From NCBI RefSeq assembly GCF_009389715.1, contig NC_052395.1:23312482-23376481 (forward strand): a stretch of DNA of 64,000 nucleotides, written 5' to 3'. Below, piece after piece: positions 52,245 to 64,000 of the stretch. Source of the stretch: Phoenix dactylifera (Eukaryota > Streptophyta > Magnoliopsida > Arecales > Arecaceae). Numbering within the stretch: the first letter of the stretch is position 1; every line of letters begins with the position of its first letter. Below the pieces are notes generated by a model. It made no database searches and was not told the origin of the DNA. It worked only from the letters and a program-made list of their open reading frames with translations. Position numbers and translations under genes: made by a program.

Positions 52245-55200
52245 TTCTTGCTTCGATCTTCCAACCGAGTCCCACCTCTTTCCCTTCTCATCTCATCGAT
52301 TGCCGTCCTCGAATCAGCTCCAAAAGCTAGCAGCCCAATCAAAATCTCTCTCCCAGTTAACCCTAAGAATCCAGCCAAAGTCCAGATAAGGCTCCCAAGA
52401 AACGATCTTTTTGATCTTTTTTACGCAAAATGATGGAAGAGCGCCTTGAAACCCCACCAAAATCCAGAAATGCGCTAAGAAACAATCTTTTCTCCTTCAA
52501 AGGAAAATCTAATCTTGGACGGCTTTCCTTTTCGATTGGACCAGCTTATAGCATTCACAAGCCTCAAATTATAAATCCATATGGCTGTTGACCAGGGAAT
52601 CCTCCTGAATCAAGAAGACCACCTGGAGAAGCTCTGGCGATTTTTTTTGTTCCAGTAATTTTCGCCGGTGGCGGTCGAGAAAAAGAGGAGGGGGGGAGGA
52701 AAGAAAGGTGGCAGGGACGCGGAAGGAGAAGAAAGACGCGTGAGAGAGGGATTAACGGATAGTCGTATTTTTTGAGATAGATAACAACTTACTTGGATTT
52801 AACTTGGAAATCAAGCTGAATCTCGTTTTTCTGATTCAAATCTAAAAATAGATGAGGCGAGGGGAGATTGGTTTAATTTTGAAACTAGAGGGGGTATTTT
52901 GAGATTTTGGTAATCTTTAAAAATAACAGCCGTTTTAATGATTTCCGAGGAGGCACGTGCAATGCCATGGAAATAAAGACGCGATCTGGACCCGGTCTGG
53001 TTTGGAGTTTGGACTACAAACAATAGTCAATATTTTATCCATACTTCTAAAATAAACAAATAAAAATATAAAACTTTTGAATTTAACGTTTCCTACATCA
53101 CATCTCTCTAAAAGAGATTATGCAATTTGGAAAATAATATTTATTTATCTCATACAAATTGTGAATATGAAAAAGATAATGCCATTATTTTTTTGTTATT
53201 GCATGTTATGTTCCATTATTATGCCGTTCAAACAACTATTACTACTTGATTAGTTTAATATTCAGATGTTTAACTATTATTTTTTTGAGGCAAATAGTAA
53301 CCACCATAACTATTAAGATTTTTGCATATATACATATACCCAATTACCTATTTACTCTTGCAGAGATGTAATTTATGTATTTATCCCTATATAGAGCTAT
53401 TTTTATATATTCCCTACCATCATTCTCCATTAAAGATGTCCTTGAGCTTGAAGTGTTAAAAAATTACTCTCAAATATCCAGCTTTAAAAAATTAAAATTA
53501 AACCTCTTAAGCACTAACACAACATTTAGTGATGGCTTAAAATGATGATTCATTTTACTTATTAAATTGGGCAGAGAAAAGGTCCAAAGGGTGTATCGAT
53601 TGTATTACTCCTGCATGTAGCGCATGTCGATTGATGCAGCTTGTAGCAAGTCTGCATGTGGCTGAATTACTCAATTATAGCTCAAACATATAAGCTCCAA
53701 GTTAGAATTGGGCATGATTTGGGTCTGGTTTCGAATAATACATTTTGAAATACCAACAGATCCGATTAAGGATGGGGCTTACTAAGACCGAAATCGAGTC
53801 CAACATGGCTAAAGAAGGTACATAAGATTGGTTGATTTGAGCCTGATAATGTGGATTAGTTTGGTTTTATGTCGTAATGGTGTTTAACAGTGTCGGTCTC
53901 TCAGACATTCATTAGAGCTCTACCCTGCTCTGAACTTTTTGTTGGTTAAGGTATAAAGTGCACATATCATTCACCATATATCTCAATCATTACTCAGCAG
54001 TTCTACTTCTCCCTGTGTTGCAATTTGAAAACATAATGCCTAGAACTACTGCATGTGGGGGCGCGCATGCGACTTTTAAAGATCCACCTCCTTCCTCAAT
54101 CATTTAAAATCTATTGGTTACCCCAAAAGTTATGGGTTTATGGCACGCTCGTTTCTTTCCAGTTCTTCACCAAAAAAATGTTTTTCTTGATTTTGTTTAA
54201 AGAAAACTTTCGAGTTGAAATTAGCACGAATTAGAGGATTTGGATGTTTCCACATTGAATTCTCATGCTAAATTTAAATATGGAACGTATGTGGCAAGCT
54301 AATATTTCTTTATAGTTTTTGCTAAGGAAAAAAATATTTCCAGTTTAAATTAGTAAATTAGAAAATTTGCGTGTTTCCGTGATAGGTTCTCATCCTAAAC
54401 TAAAATTGAGAAGTGAAGAAAAAACTACAGAAAGGAAAAAGAGGGGAAGAGGAAAAACTAGCAAAAAATACTAGATATTTTTCTTGTGTTTCTCTTTGTT
54501 CTTTTAATCTTTATAAGACTTGTTTCATTATGTTCTTCAGAAACAGATGGTCCTTTCCGACTTAGACACTTGGGTACATGCAAGGCAAGTATTTCTTTAG
54601 TTTTGAACGATGCATTATTAGAAATGAACTTACATATTTATCCACCTAGGGCCTTACATAATCGATGTTGGCATATTGTACTATTTATATTTTCAAGTAT
54701 CTTTCGCTTTGTATGTCCTTTAGATAAACTTTAGTTGTTGATATTGGTCCATATTTCTCTATCCGAAGATCATGACTGCTCTCTTTATACTTTTGATTTC
54801 TCTTTTTATCATCTTAAGTATGACTTGATGGAAAATTCTACCTTTTGCTCTTTAATTAGATGTCGTCTCTCTCTTTCTCTCTAGTTTTTAGAACCTAATT
54901 ACTTACAAAAAATTTAATGAATTTCTATAGCTATTTTAAAGATATGTATATGTATGTGTATATATACATATATATTATTTTTTATTAATTAATATATTAT
55001 TTTTTAATAAAATATGTCAATATTATTTTTTTAAAAAATCCTATCTTAAGATATTCCGACGCTTTTCATGCATTATCAATATAGTATTGCATCGAGGCAT
55101 GTTACTTATCCCAAGATGCCATCTCATTTTTACACGTCTTTCTCATTTTCGAGAAAGCTATAAATAAGAAGATTCTTAGTAGTTAATGTTCAAGTCTTCC

Positions 55201-55487
55201 CTAATTATGACGACTATTGTCATTGAAACAAACTCTAATTCCCACACTCTCAAGTCAGCTTGAAAGTTTGGAACCATTTATACCCGTTTAACGTGCCCTT
55301 CTCGGGCCACTTGAAAGCGAGGAGTTCCCAACGAAGACAAGGACGCCTCTCCCTCGTTGCGTACGTGACGGTATTGGAGGTTTTCCCAAAGCCCGTCGTG
55401 TCACCGTGGACTGTGCGCCAAAGTTGGACCGTCTGCCTCCGGTCCACCAATCTAGACCGTCCAATAACTAGACTTCGTCTCACGAGC

Positions 55488-55492
<5 letters not shown>
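52245..55492. other. Upstream region of the formin gene, no further gene seen
   Basis: The first ~500 bp should contain the formin leader and promoter, with purine-rich GAGGGGGGGAGG DNA near 52688. Beyond that the region is AT-rich. Sequence at 53700-53880 is degenerate, repeat-like (GGTTTCGAATAATACATT, GATCCGATTAAGGATGGGG). No gene is recognised. Confidence 0.4.

Positions 55493-55571
<79 letters not shown>
55493..55571. repeat. (TA)n microsatellite
   Basis: About 79 bp of uninterrupted TA dinucleotides. The Ile/Tyr-rich frames through it are artefacts. Confidence 0.97.
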
Positions 55572-55574
<3 letters not shown>

Positions 55575-57800
55575 GCCTACATTAGTCTCGTATAAGCATT
55601 ACCGTTAGAGTAAACAAAATACTCCACAAAAATGGAGCAGCAGATATAAAGCAGATCTAGAAAATTTCTCTATAATGATGAGCAGTAAAGAAGACGGTTC
55701 AATCAGTAACTCAATTTGTTTTTCGAAATATATGCATAATCTATTAGGCACCGTATTCTCCTAGTAGTATGGACCTACTCTTCAAGATGGTCTCATCGTC
55801 GCAATTAGTTAACCCATTTTTGTAGGTCGTGACGCTTGTTGGAGTGTAAGCTTTAACCCTAGCCCTAATTGGATTTAAGATATAAGAGACTTCTCTTTTT
55901 CTATTTCTAAATCTAAAGTACTTCTAGGGGGAAGGAAAAAATATAAAATCCGAAGCCTAGACTGCTTGAGTTGATGTGCCTTGGCCTAAAGGTGGGTCCA
56001 ATTAGAGATAAAACCTCAACCTCGTTAGAACTGCAGTGATGCTCGGAAAATGCAGGAATGATAAGAGAAAGGTCAAATATAGAATTCGCTTGGTTCACGG
56101 AAGGAAAAGGGATAAAATTATGATCAATAAAATAAATATTTATTTAATTAATTTTTTAAAAATAGAAAAATATTTTTTTATAAAAATAAAATTTTAATAT
56201 TTTACAGCTAGCAAAATTCGTGGATTGGCATAGTATAACCAACAAAATTATAAAATTATACACTGAGCTATGCCTGTATTCATAAGTATTCACGAATAGC
56301 TTTAGAGTGAATTGGTCCGAATCACATAGGGAGAAAAAAAAAGACCTGCTGAGATTTTTTTTTTCTCCATGAGATTTGGACCAAGCCACTCTTGGCCCCA
56401 ACCTATAATCCTATGATATTGCTAGTTGTACTACCTCAACATGTTCTATAGGATTTTTAGTCCAATCATCTAAATAGGTCCTTCATAGAAAAGAAAAATC
56501 TATATGGAATATGAAAAAATCCAATTTCTATAGGCTAGAAATTAAGATTTTTTTTTCTTTTTTCTAACAGTATTCTAAAGCTATTAGAATGGAACAAGAT
56601 CGTTCCCTTTATTAAAGGCATAACAGATATTTTATATAACTTTTTTTTAAAAATAAATGATCAACCAAATATAAGTCATTATATTATTTTTATAGTTAAT
56701 TAAATATACAAAAATTATATTTTCAAATATCATATATCTAAATATTAATTTTTTAAAAAAATATTTTTTTTTTCGTAAACCAAACGAGTTTATAATGAAA
56801 AACATCAACAATAAACAATGATAACAACCTCAGGTAGCACTCTCTCTGGATGCATAATTGCATCCTTAGCACCAACGACCAAAAGTTTAAATTGCCTCTA
56901 TTTTTTTTTTTTTGACACAAATAAGGAAAACGTAGCACGCTTCTATCCAAAAGTTTCTGTCTTCGGGACCGATTACTTGCATCCTTCATGTCCAAAGTCC
57001 ACATCTACTTGCTACAGGGCGAAATCAAAAGACATTGAAATTCTCTTATTGGCGGTATGTTATCATTTAGTTTTTGTCTTAGAGTCAATAAACTAGATTC
57101 TTAGATTTGGATTTGAATTTGGATTTGGATTTGGTCAGCTCGAACCCGTAGTACCACGTAAGGTCGATTGCCTAGGAGCCCACTGGGGAAGACCACCGCA
57201 AATCCGGACAATATATTTTTGAATGCAAGCCCAACTGGGACCGTTGAATTTAATCAAACGCTCCATGTTCTAAATGGTTGCTGCTTCAAGCAGGAACCAG
57301 GCGCACGGTTTGGTGCACTTGTCCGGGCCGTTACAGTGACAGAAAAGGCCCGAGTCATCTCACCGGTTGCATACGAGTTAAAAATCCCTGCCTGGTGTTT
57401 GCTCCCGTGTAGGGCCCACTGGACGAAATCGAACCTATCAGCTCAGCATTTAATGCCAATTAAGGATTTAATGAAACGACAGTTCTTTTCCTTCTCCATA
57501 ATAAATTCAATTATGAGACCATGGAAGGGTAGAGCGAGCTGCAGACAAGGGAAGTCAAAGCTTTTTTTTTTTTTTTGCCATTACTTGGCAACTGAAATAT
57601 CACAATCATGCCACTTGGCAAACTATGATCTCCTTTAGACCCATCCAACTGATTCTCCTCATTTCTTGCACCAAAAATCTATCGTTTCTTTCTCTGCATA
57701 CTTAAATTGAATGCAATTAAGATCCTATCAACCCCCCTTCTCTCTCTCCTTCTCTCTCTCTCTCTCTCCCCACCCCTTCCTTCCCCTTCTCTGGCTCTTC
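55572..57800. other. Spacer upstream of the zinc-finger gene
   Basis: No gene recognised. An open frame at 57168-57638 has no family resemblance and is interrupted in composition by a T tract. A TTTGGATTTGGATTTGGATT tract lies at 57105-57134, and CT-rich DNA at 57739-57769 sits just before the TATA box. Confidence 0.4.
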
Positions 57801-57807
57801 TATAAAG
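57801..57807 (+). promoter_or_regulatory. TATA box of the zinc-finger gene
   Basis: TATAAAG follows a CT-rich stretch and lies 571 bp before the start codon at 58378. Transcription from about 57830 would give a leader of roughly 545 bases unless part is spliced out. Confidence 0.55.
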
Positions 57808-57836
57808 AGAGATCTTGGTGAATTCACCATTTATTA

Positions 57837-58330
57837 ATGCAACTAAGGTCTTCCAGCTGGATGTTCAAGCCTTCAAGAACCAAAGATTCCACGTCTTGAA
57901 AACACACTTGTCCATTCCTCACTTCAAGGTTTGTCTTTGCTCTTCTGAGTCTCCAGGCTTGTCCGTTTCCTTCCCTAAGGCGCGTTGAGGAAGCCTTTCA
58001 AGCGCAAAGGTTTGAAGGTCTATGAAGTCCCTTTTATAAGTCTGGTTGAGTTGTTTTTGGAGCTGGAGGGGTTTTGAGTATATCTTAATGGCTGTCGGCT
58101 TTCCAAGGGTGGAAAGTGAGTAGAAAGGAGACAAGACCCTTGCTTCTTCTAGCTTTTAACGGAGTTCCCTTCCTTGGATAAAGAAGGAACGAAATCACAG
58201 GTAAAGATTTAATGGTGCAAGATGACCGCTGACCAAATGAAAGAGAATCAAATGGAGAGAGTAATATCTCCTTCAATACGCTGCCTGCCTGAATTAAAGA
58301 TAGCTTGCATCAGGGAGAAAAGAGCCTAGA
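57837..58330 (+). promoter_or_regulatory. Long leader with several upstream open frames
   Basis: The inferred leader holds at least four short upstream frames. One at 57837-57899 has 20 codons and starts within about ten bases of the predicted transcript start. Shorter ones start at 58022 and 58089, and one of about 36 codons runs from 58224 to 58330. A possible GT donor lies at about 57929, so part could be a leader intron. If retained, these frames would reduce translation of the main protein. Confidence 0.4.
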
Positions 58331-58377
58331 GGAAAGGGGAGAAAAAATACTGGGAAAAAGAGGGAAGGGAAGAGAAG

Positions 58378-60503
58378 ATGCCGACAGTTTGGTTTGCTCT
58401 GAAGAAATCCCTCCACTGCAAATCTGAGCCATCTGATGTCCATGATCCCAAGGCCAGGGTGCCGTTGGGAGCCATTTTGACGAGGAGACCAGGGAGGTCT
58501 GGGTGCTCTAGATCTATTGCCAACCTCAAAGATGTCATCCATGGGAGCAAAAGGCACCTCGAGAAGCCACCAAGCTGCAGCCCAAGGTCCATTGGGAGCA
58601 GTGAGTTCCTGAATCCAATCACACATGAGGTTATCCTTAGCAACTCCAGGTGTGAGCTCAGGATAACTGGTTTAGGGGGCTGCCATGAGGGGGAGGCTGG
58701 GGTTGGCTCAAGCTACGTGGGTACTCTTAAGCCAGGCACCCCAGGGCCAGGGGGCCACTTCAGTCTCCGGCACAACCCTTCCTTCAGGGGAACCAGCGCC
58801 ACCCCTCCGAGGAGGTCACCTGGCTTGTTTGCTGACAAGGAGGGCTATGGCATTGGGGGTTCATCTCTCTCTAGTGCTGTGTTTGGTAATGGTGGTGGTG
58901 GAGCTCTTCATGTTTCCTTAACTCCAAGGGCCTCTCATGAAGCAGGGTCGCATGGATCCTCTGCTAATATCACCTGCCACAAATGTGGAGAGCGGTTTGG
59001 GAAGTTGGAAGCCTTGGAACCTCACCATCTCTCCAAGCATGCAGGTACGGAACATAATCTAGCAACATACCTCCAGTCTTTTATTCCCCTGTCCACTTTA
59101 TGTTGGTTTCTGTTGCCTTTTTCTTGAGACTATCGGGAGGACCTGACATTGATGAACGATTTCCTCAAGATTTAATATGTTGGATTTGATTTCCTTACAA
59201 ACGGCTTGTTGGTCTCAAAAGATTTTCTTTGCTTTATCTTTTTTTTTTTAGTGATTCTGCAGTGGCGTCATTATAAGGCCTATTTTGCAATTTGTTGCAT
59301 TGATCATTCTTCACCATTTCTTGAAATTTAGCTGTCCATATTGATGAAGGCCAGGTATTTTAGATTTTATTATCTGGATTATTTAATCTTATTACCTGCC
59401 TCGAGTATTAGTATTCCCAAATGCTTTTAGGCCTTGACACTAAGCTTTTACATCAGAAATCAAGTCGGCCCCTAGATATTTATCGGAACCAGCGGACTAA
59501 ATGAATTATAGATGTGCTTAGTAAAGGCAGGCAGTAGCACAAGCTTAAATCATAGAAATCTTTCATATTGGTCGCAACACTGTAAACATGCTTCTGAAAC
59601 ATGTAATGGTGCTCTGAGGAAAATACAGGAGGGGAAATGAGCCAGGGAGGGGCAATGCATTTTTTTTTTCTTTTGCTTTAAAATTATTTCTGATTTGCGT
59701 AGTTTATAAGACTTTCATGCATTCAAATTTCCCGACTCCATCAACTGATCCATAAGTGTTGTTTTTGCATTTAAGTTTTGACTCATTTGAATTCTTATCA
59801 CAAGCTTTTGAAAAGAAAATTCTTGGTCTTTGCCTCCTACAAACTTTGAGGACATCCTGCTATTTCTGTAGTCACTGAACTTGTGGAAGGAGACTCCTCT
59901 AGGAAGATAGTCGAAATTATATGCAGAGCAAACCTGGTGAAGTCTGAGAGCAGTTGTTGGCGGATAGAGAGAGTCCTCAAAGTCCATAACATGCAAAAAA
60001 CTCTTGCCCGCTTCGAAGAATACCGGGAAATGGTGAAGCTTAGAGCCAGCAAACTCCCGAAGAAGCATCCCCGTTGCCTGGCCGATGGCAACGAACTGCT
60101 AAGATTCTATGGCACCACAGTTGCTTGTTCTCTTGGCACGAATGGCACTTCAAGCCTGTGCTCATCAGAGAAGTGCAACATATGCCGGATTATAAGATAC
60201 GGATTCTCCACGAAGAAGGAGCTGAAGGGAGGTATTGGAGTGTTTACGACTTCGACCAGCGGGAGAGCATTTGAATCTATTGAAATATATGAGGATGATC
60301 CGAATATAAAGAAGGCGCTGCTGGTTTGTAGGGTGATTGCAGGCAGGGTTCACAAGCCATTGGATAACTTCCAAGAGTTAGCAGGAGAGTCCGGGTTCGA
60401 CGCATTGGCTGGAAAAGTAGGCCTGTATGCCAACATTGAGGAGCTCTACTTGCTCAGTCCGCGAGCCCTTCTACCATGCTTTGTGGTAATCTGTAAATCC
60501 TGA
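58378..60503 (+). CDS. C2H2 zinc-finger protein with C-terminal ADP-ribosyltransferase-like region
   Basis: Exons 58378-59044 and 59872-60503 joined phase 1 at SKHA|VTELVEGD, 432 residues. The N-terminus (MPTVWFALKKSLHCKSEPSD) and the block CSRSIANLKDVIHGSKRHLE / KPPSCSPRSIGSSEFLNPIT are strongly conserved, in my memory, with Arabidopsis At5g54630. A single C2H2 finger lies at residues 200-221 (CHKCGERFGKLEALEPHHLS, KH). The C-terminal ~160 residues, from LLRFYGTTVAC through GIGVFTTSTSGRAFES and ALLVCRVIAGRV to LYANIEELYLLSPRALLPCF, follow the order of motifs of the PARP/ART fold. The usual catalytic His appears to be Tyr here, so enzymatic activity is doubtful. The middle of exon 1 is a low-complexity Gly/Ser/Pro linker. 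The role is unknown; nuclear nucleic-acid or protein binding is inference. Confidence 0.88.
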
Positions 60504-60835
60504 AGAAATTAACCTTTTTCTATGTCACATCTTGAGTTAAATCTGAAATGCTTTTGACTCTGTACTCATGCACAGCGCTGCTGAGTTTATTGATTACCCT
60601 TGCTAAGGATTCAGGTCTCATGTGTAGTTCCCTAAAACTTATCTGGCACAGCAACCAACTCCCTCTGTCACATTGAACTGTTTCTCTTCTCCATCCACGT
60701 CCACATTAAATGGCGTCTGTCTTGGTGTCACCAATTTTGTGATCGTACAGAGAAACAAACCCATGTACATGTTCCTTGGGTCGATGCGGGCTTATTACAC
60801 TCCACAGGGAAAGGTTGCTGCCATCTTTCTTAAAT

Positions 60836-60837
<2 letters not shown>
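60504..60837. other. Downstream of the zinc-finger gene
   Basis: Expected 3' untranslated region and terminator. No other feature recognised. Confidence 0.4.

Positions 60838-60922
<85 letters not shown>
60838..60922. repeat. (AT)n microsatellite
   Basis: About 84 bp of AT dinucleotides, a second long TA-type array in the same 5.5 kb neighbourhood. Confidence 0.97.
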
Positions 60923-61872
60923 TGCCGCAGGACAAGATAGAAAATTTCTGTGACATTGTTTTCCACAGGGTAGTCATTACTGTTACCTGACGCAAATCCT
61001 GTCTTTTAACCTTGTGATTTATGTACAGGAGTCGCCATTGCTCATCGTCTAACAAGCAGTATGCCATTTTATATTAATGAACGTCACATTTAATCCCTCC
61101 TGCTGTACAAATATGGGAACATAAACCAGAAACTGTTCCATCTACTTCGGCTGGAGTTTTGAATCCTACCTTGCCATCAATTCTACAGTGCTTTTGTTCT
61201 CACTATCAGATCATGGTGGACTGACTCAGAACAGGTCCCACTGCTCATGTGAAGCCCACTGTCTTTATAGAAACTGTTTCCCTTCCAACAGAAGGTGGGG
61301 ACTTTGACAGGACTGGTTTCTCTTGATCGAATCAAAACAAAATCTTTTTAATAGTCTCGTTTTCCAGGTTTGACACGGTTCGCCAACCGCTTAGATGCTT
61401 CATCTCATTGTGCACTTCTTGAGATAGTGAGTGCAGTCGTTATTTAGCTTTTGAGGTTGTAAATAGGCATTCTTTGTCCTCTAATCATAGTCATGTGCAT
61501 TATAATCTAAAATATGTATGTATATTATTTAGTGAACGGACTCATCGGTAGTTGCAGATTCTTCTCCGCCTCATGCGCTAATCTTAGTCTGCCAGATCTA
61601 AAAGTCAAGCGTAAACAATTGGCTAACTCATTTGTTTGCGCCTGTGGAACAACTGCAGAGCAGGGTCAACCCACAAGCCCACAAATTTGGACCTACATGT
61701 TCTTCAAACTCTAGGAAAATAGGGTATGATTTGATCAAGGAAGTTAACAGAGATATACTGACGGAAATGTAACACCAAATGTCTGGTCTGAGGTATTGTC
61801 GAGAAGAAATTCAGTTCATAATGTAAGACTGCACCATGTGAATCAAAGCAATGCATGATTAATTGACACTAG
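60923..61872. other. Spacer before the copia element, no gene seen
   Basis: AT-rich non-coding DNA. Short open frames (e.g. near 61514-61714) have no recognisable domain. Confidence 0.45.
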
Positions 61873-64000
61873 TGTTGGGTTATCCCTCCTATGTTGGAGG
61901 AGACTTAGCCCAACAAATGTGGGCTAAATTAATTAGTTTTAGCCTATTTGGTTGGACTATTTTTGGCCCAAAACGTGAGGCCCATTAGGGCAACCTTTTA
62001 TGTTGAGAATGCAGGGTATGTGAGCCGTCTTCCACGAATTAAAAATAGAGGGAGGCAGGGGAGAAGATGCAGAATTGATATTCAGCGCGCAGTCTTGATC
62101 AAACGACGATCGGGAGGTGATCCGTGGTCCGATCGAGCTGAAATTTGGACAGCAGGTTCGCAACACGTGGTTCTTCAATCTGTACGGTGTGATCGCCATT
62201 TGCAGTCTTCTATCACAGTCAGATTTTTCAGAAACGTGGCTGCTGTTTATGTGAGATCTTCTCAATCTTTCTCTCTTATAATTGATGTTTGCCAAGAATA
62301 TTGTTCTTGAGATTATGTGGTGATATATGCCTCTAGTTTTGGTTAGAGAGAACAGATTGTATACCCATTATTTGTTGATAGTGGAAGTTTTTGGGTGGAC
62401 TACGGTCCCGTGGTTTTTACTCTCCACATTGAGGAGGTTTTCCACGTAAAAATTTGGTGTTCCTTTTGTGTTTTATTTTTCTAATCAGCTAAGTATTTGT
62501 GAATGCCTTGATATATATATATTAGGTGGATTGGCTCTAGTTGTTTGTTTTCTAACAGGTTTACACAAGGTGGGAGAGTTGTTGATTCCGTTGTGCTTTA
62601 ATTATCTTGTTTGTTGTTATCTCCCAATCCCAACAAGTGGTATCAGAGCGAGGTTGTTGAATTGTTTTATCTTGTGTGAACAATGGAAACAAATACTGCT
62701 AGAATGATTAATCTGAATGGTACTAATTATCATACATGGAAAGGAAAGATGGAAGATCTTCTCTATGTGAAAGGTTATCATCAACCGGTATTTTCTACTA
62801 TGAAACCTGATGATAAAACTGAAGAGGAGTGGAAATTGCTCCATCGACAAGTGTGTGGATATATCAGGCAATGGGTAGATGACAATGTTTTGAATCATAT
62901 TAGTGGAGAGACACATGCACGCAGTTTATGGACCAAGCTTGAACAATTGTATGCCCGGAAAACTGGAAATAATAAATTGTTCCTCATAAAGCAGATGATG
63001 TCCTTGAGGTATCAGGATGGAACTCCTATGACAGATCATTTGAATACATTCCAAGGGATCATTAATCAATTGGCCACAATGGGTATCAATTTTGATGATG
63101 AGGTACAGGGATTATGGCTTCTAGGCACTCTGCCGAACTCGTGGGAGACAGTGAGAACAACTTTATCTAACTCAGCCCCGAATGGTGTTATCTCAATGGA
63201 TTTAGCTAAGAGTAGTATTCTGAATGAAGAGATGAGACGAAAATCACAGGGTTCCTCTTCACAGTCAGATGTCTTAGTTACTGAGACGAGGGGGAGGAGT
63301 AAAAGCAGAGATTCGAAGTACAGAGGCAAGACCAGAAGTAAGTCCAATAAATTCGCTAATGTTGAGTGTTATCATTGTGGTGGAAAGGGGCATATCAAGA
63401 AGTATTGTCGGAAGCTGAAGAGGGAAAACAAGCAAAACAAAGATACAGATAAGAAGAAAGATGATAATGATAAAGATCAGGTTTCCATTATTGAAAACTT
63501 TCTTATTGCTTGTGATGTTGATGTTGTTAATCTTGCATGTCATGAGATGAGCTGGGTAGTTGACAGTGGTGCTTCTATTCATGCTACATCGCGGAGGGAT
63601 CTCTTTTCAACCTATATAGCTGGTGATTTTAGGGTTGTAAAAATGGGAGATAGTGGCATAGCTAAAGTTGTCGGTGTAGGCGATGTTTGTTTAGAAACCA
63701 ACAATGGCACAAAGTTGGTTCTTAAAAATGTGAAACATATTCCCGACATCCGTTACAACCTACTTTCTGTGGGTAGACTTGATGATGAAGGATTCTGCAA
63801 TACTTTCTCTGATGGTAGATGGAAGCTCACTAAAGGAGCTTTGGTTGTGGCTACAGGTAAAAAGCACTCAACTTTATACTTGTTTCAGACAGGGCTCTCC
63901 AGAACCACTATCAATGCAGTGGAGAATGAAGATACAGTTGAGTTATGGCACAAGAGACTGTGTCACATGAGTGAGAAAGGCTTATCGATGTTGGCTAAGA
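61873..64000 (+). mobile_element. Ty1/copia LTR retrotransposon (TNT1/Tork-like), left end only
   Basis: The left LTR spans about 61873-62635 (763 bp). It begins TGTTGGG and ends CCCAACA, the usual short inverted ends. Two bases later, TGGTATCAGAGC at 62638-62649 matches the initiator-methionine tRNA primer-binding site. A gag frame starts at 62683. A CCHC zinc knuckle ([14 protein letters not shown]) lies near 63366-63410 and an aspartic protease motif ([11 protein letters not shown]) near 63556-63588, followed by a GAG-pre-integrase-like region. Reverse transcriptase, integrase and the right LTR lie beyond the window. The visible part looks whole, with no breaks noticed, which hints at a fairly young insertion. 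With one LTR no age can be calculated. Confidence 0.88.

Noticed and set aside
52188-52433. Plus-strand open frame opposite formin exon 1
   Set aside because: Antisense shadow of the signal-peptide exon and leader; no independent support.
55250-55595. Open frames on both strands beside the TA microsatellite
   Set aside because: The two strands are open together over the same short GC-richer stretch and one runs into the TA array; no domain is visible.
57168-57638. Open frame of 156 codons upstream of the zinc-finger gene
   Set aside because: No recognisable family, contains a T-tract-encoded Phe run, and lies in probable promoter DNA.

Overview
This is a nuclear plant window. Most genes carry short GT-AG introns, the intergenic DNA is AT-rich and littered with MITEs, microsatellites, a LINE fragment, a probable SINE and an LTR element, and the products are typical of angiosperms (PsbQ, a DYW-class PPR protein, a class I formin). 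GC-rich first exons and overall protein similarity suggest a monocot, and I lean towards a palm; that last step is inference from memory, not a search.

Layout. 0-5.3 kb is gene-poor and holds two diverged direct copies of a ~655 bp repeat. 5.35-9.62 kb (+) is an eight-exon beta-amylase. It converges on an intronless PLS-DYW pentatricopeptide repeat gene (10.52-12.73 kb, -), which shares an 816 bp divergent upstream region with PNSL3, a lumenal PsbQ-like subunit of chloroplast NDH (13.54-14.61 kb, +). After a Tourist-like MITE comes PsbQ of photosystem II (17.03-18.52 kb, +), which has the same exon plan as PNSL3. Then follow mitochondrial ribosomal protein bL28m (19.57-22.06 kb, -), an F-box gene (23.79-24.90 kb, -), and a small conserved gene of unknown function (25.55-25.86 kb, +).

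28-60 kb holds four genes whose Arabidopsis counterparts, as I remember them, are the neighbours At5g54630-At5g54660: class VI small heat-shock protein (28.30-29.55 kb, -), histone H2A (38.72-39.65 kb, +), class I formin FH5-like (43.80-52.24 kb, -) and a C2H2 zinc-finger protein with a C-terminal ADP-ribosyltransferase-like region (58.38-60.50 kb, +). A DUF1218/MWL-type membrane protein (33.88-36.13 kb, +) lies inside this block, with a LINE fragment in its second intron. The first formin intron carries a GC-rich Mutator-like MITE and a second, Tourist-like MITE.

The window ends inside a Ty1/copia (TNT1/Tork-like) retrotransposon: left LTR, primer-binding site, gag and protease are visible and the rest lies beyond base 64000.

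The genes do not form one pathway. The most interesting points are the PNSL3-PsbQ tandem pair with matching intron phases, the conserved four-gene block, the zinc-finger/ART-like fusion, a GC-AG intron in the formin FH2 region, and a MITE that brought palindromic G-boxes into the formin intron.
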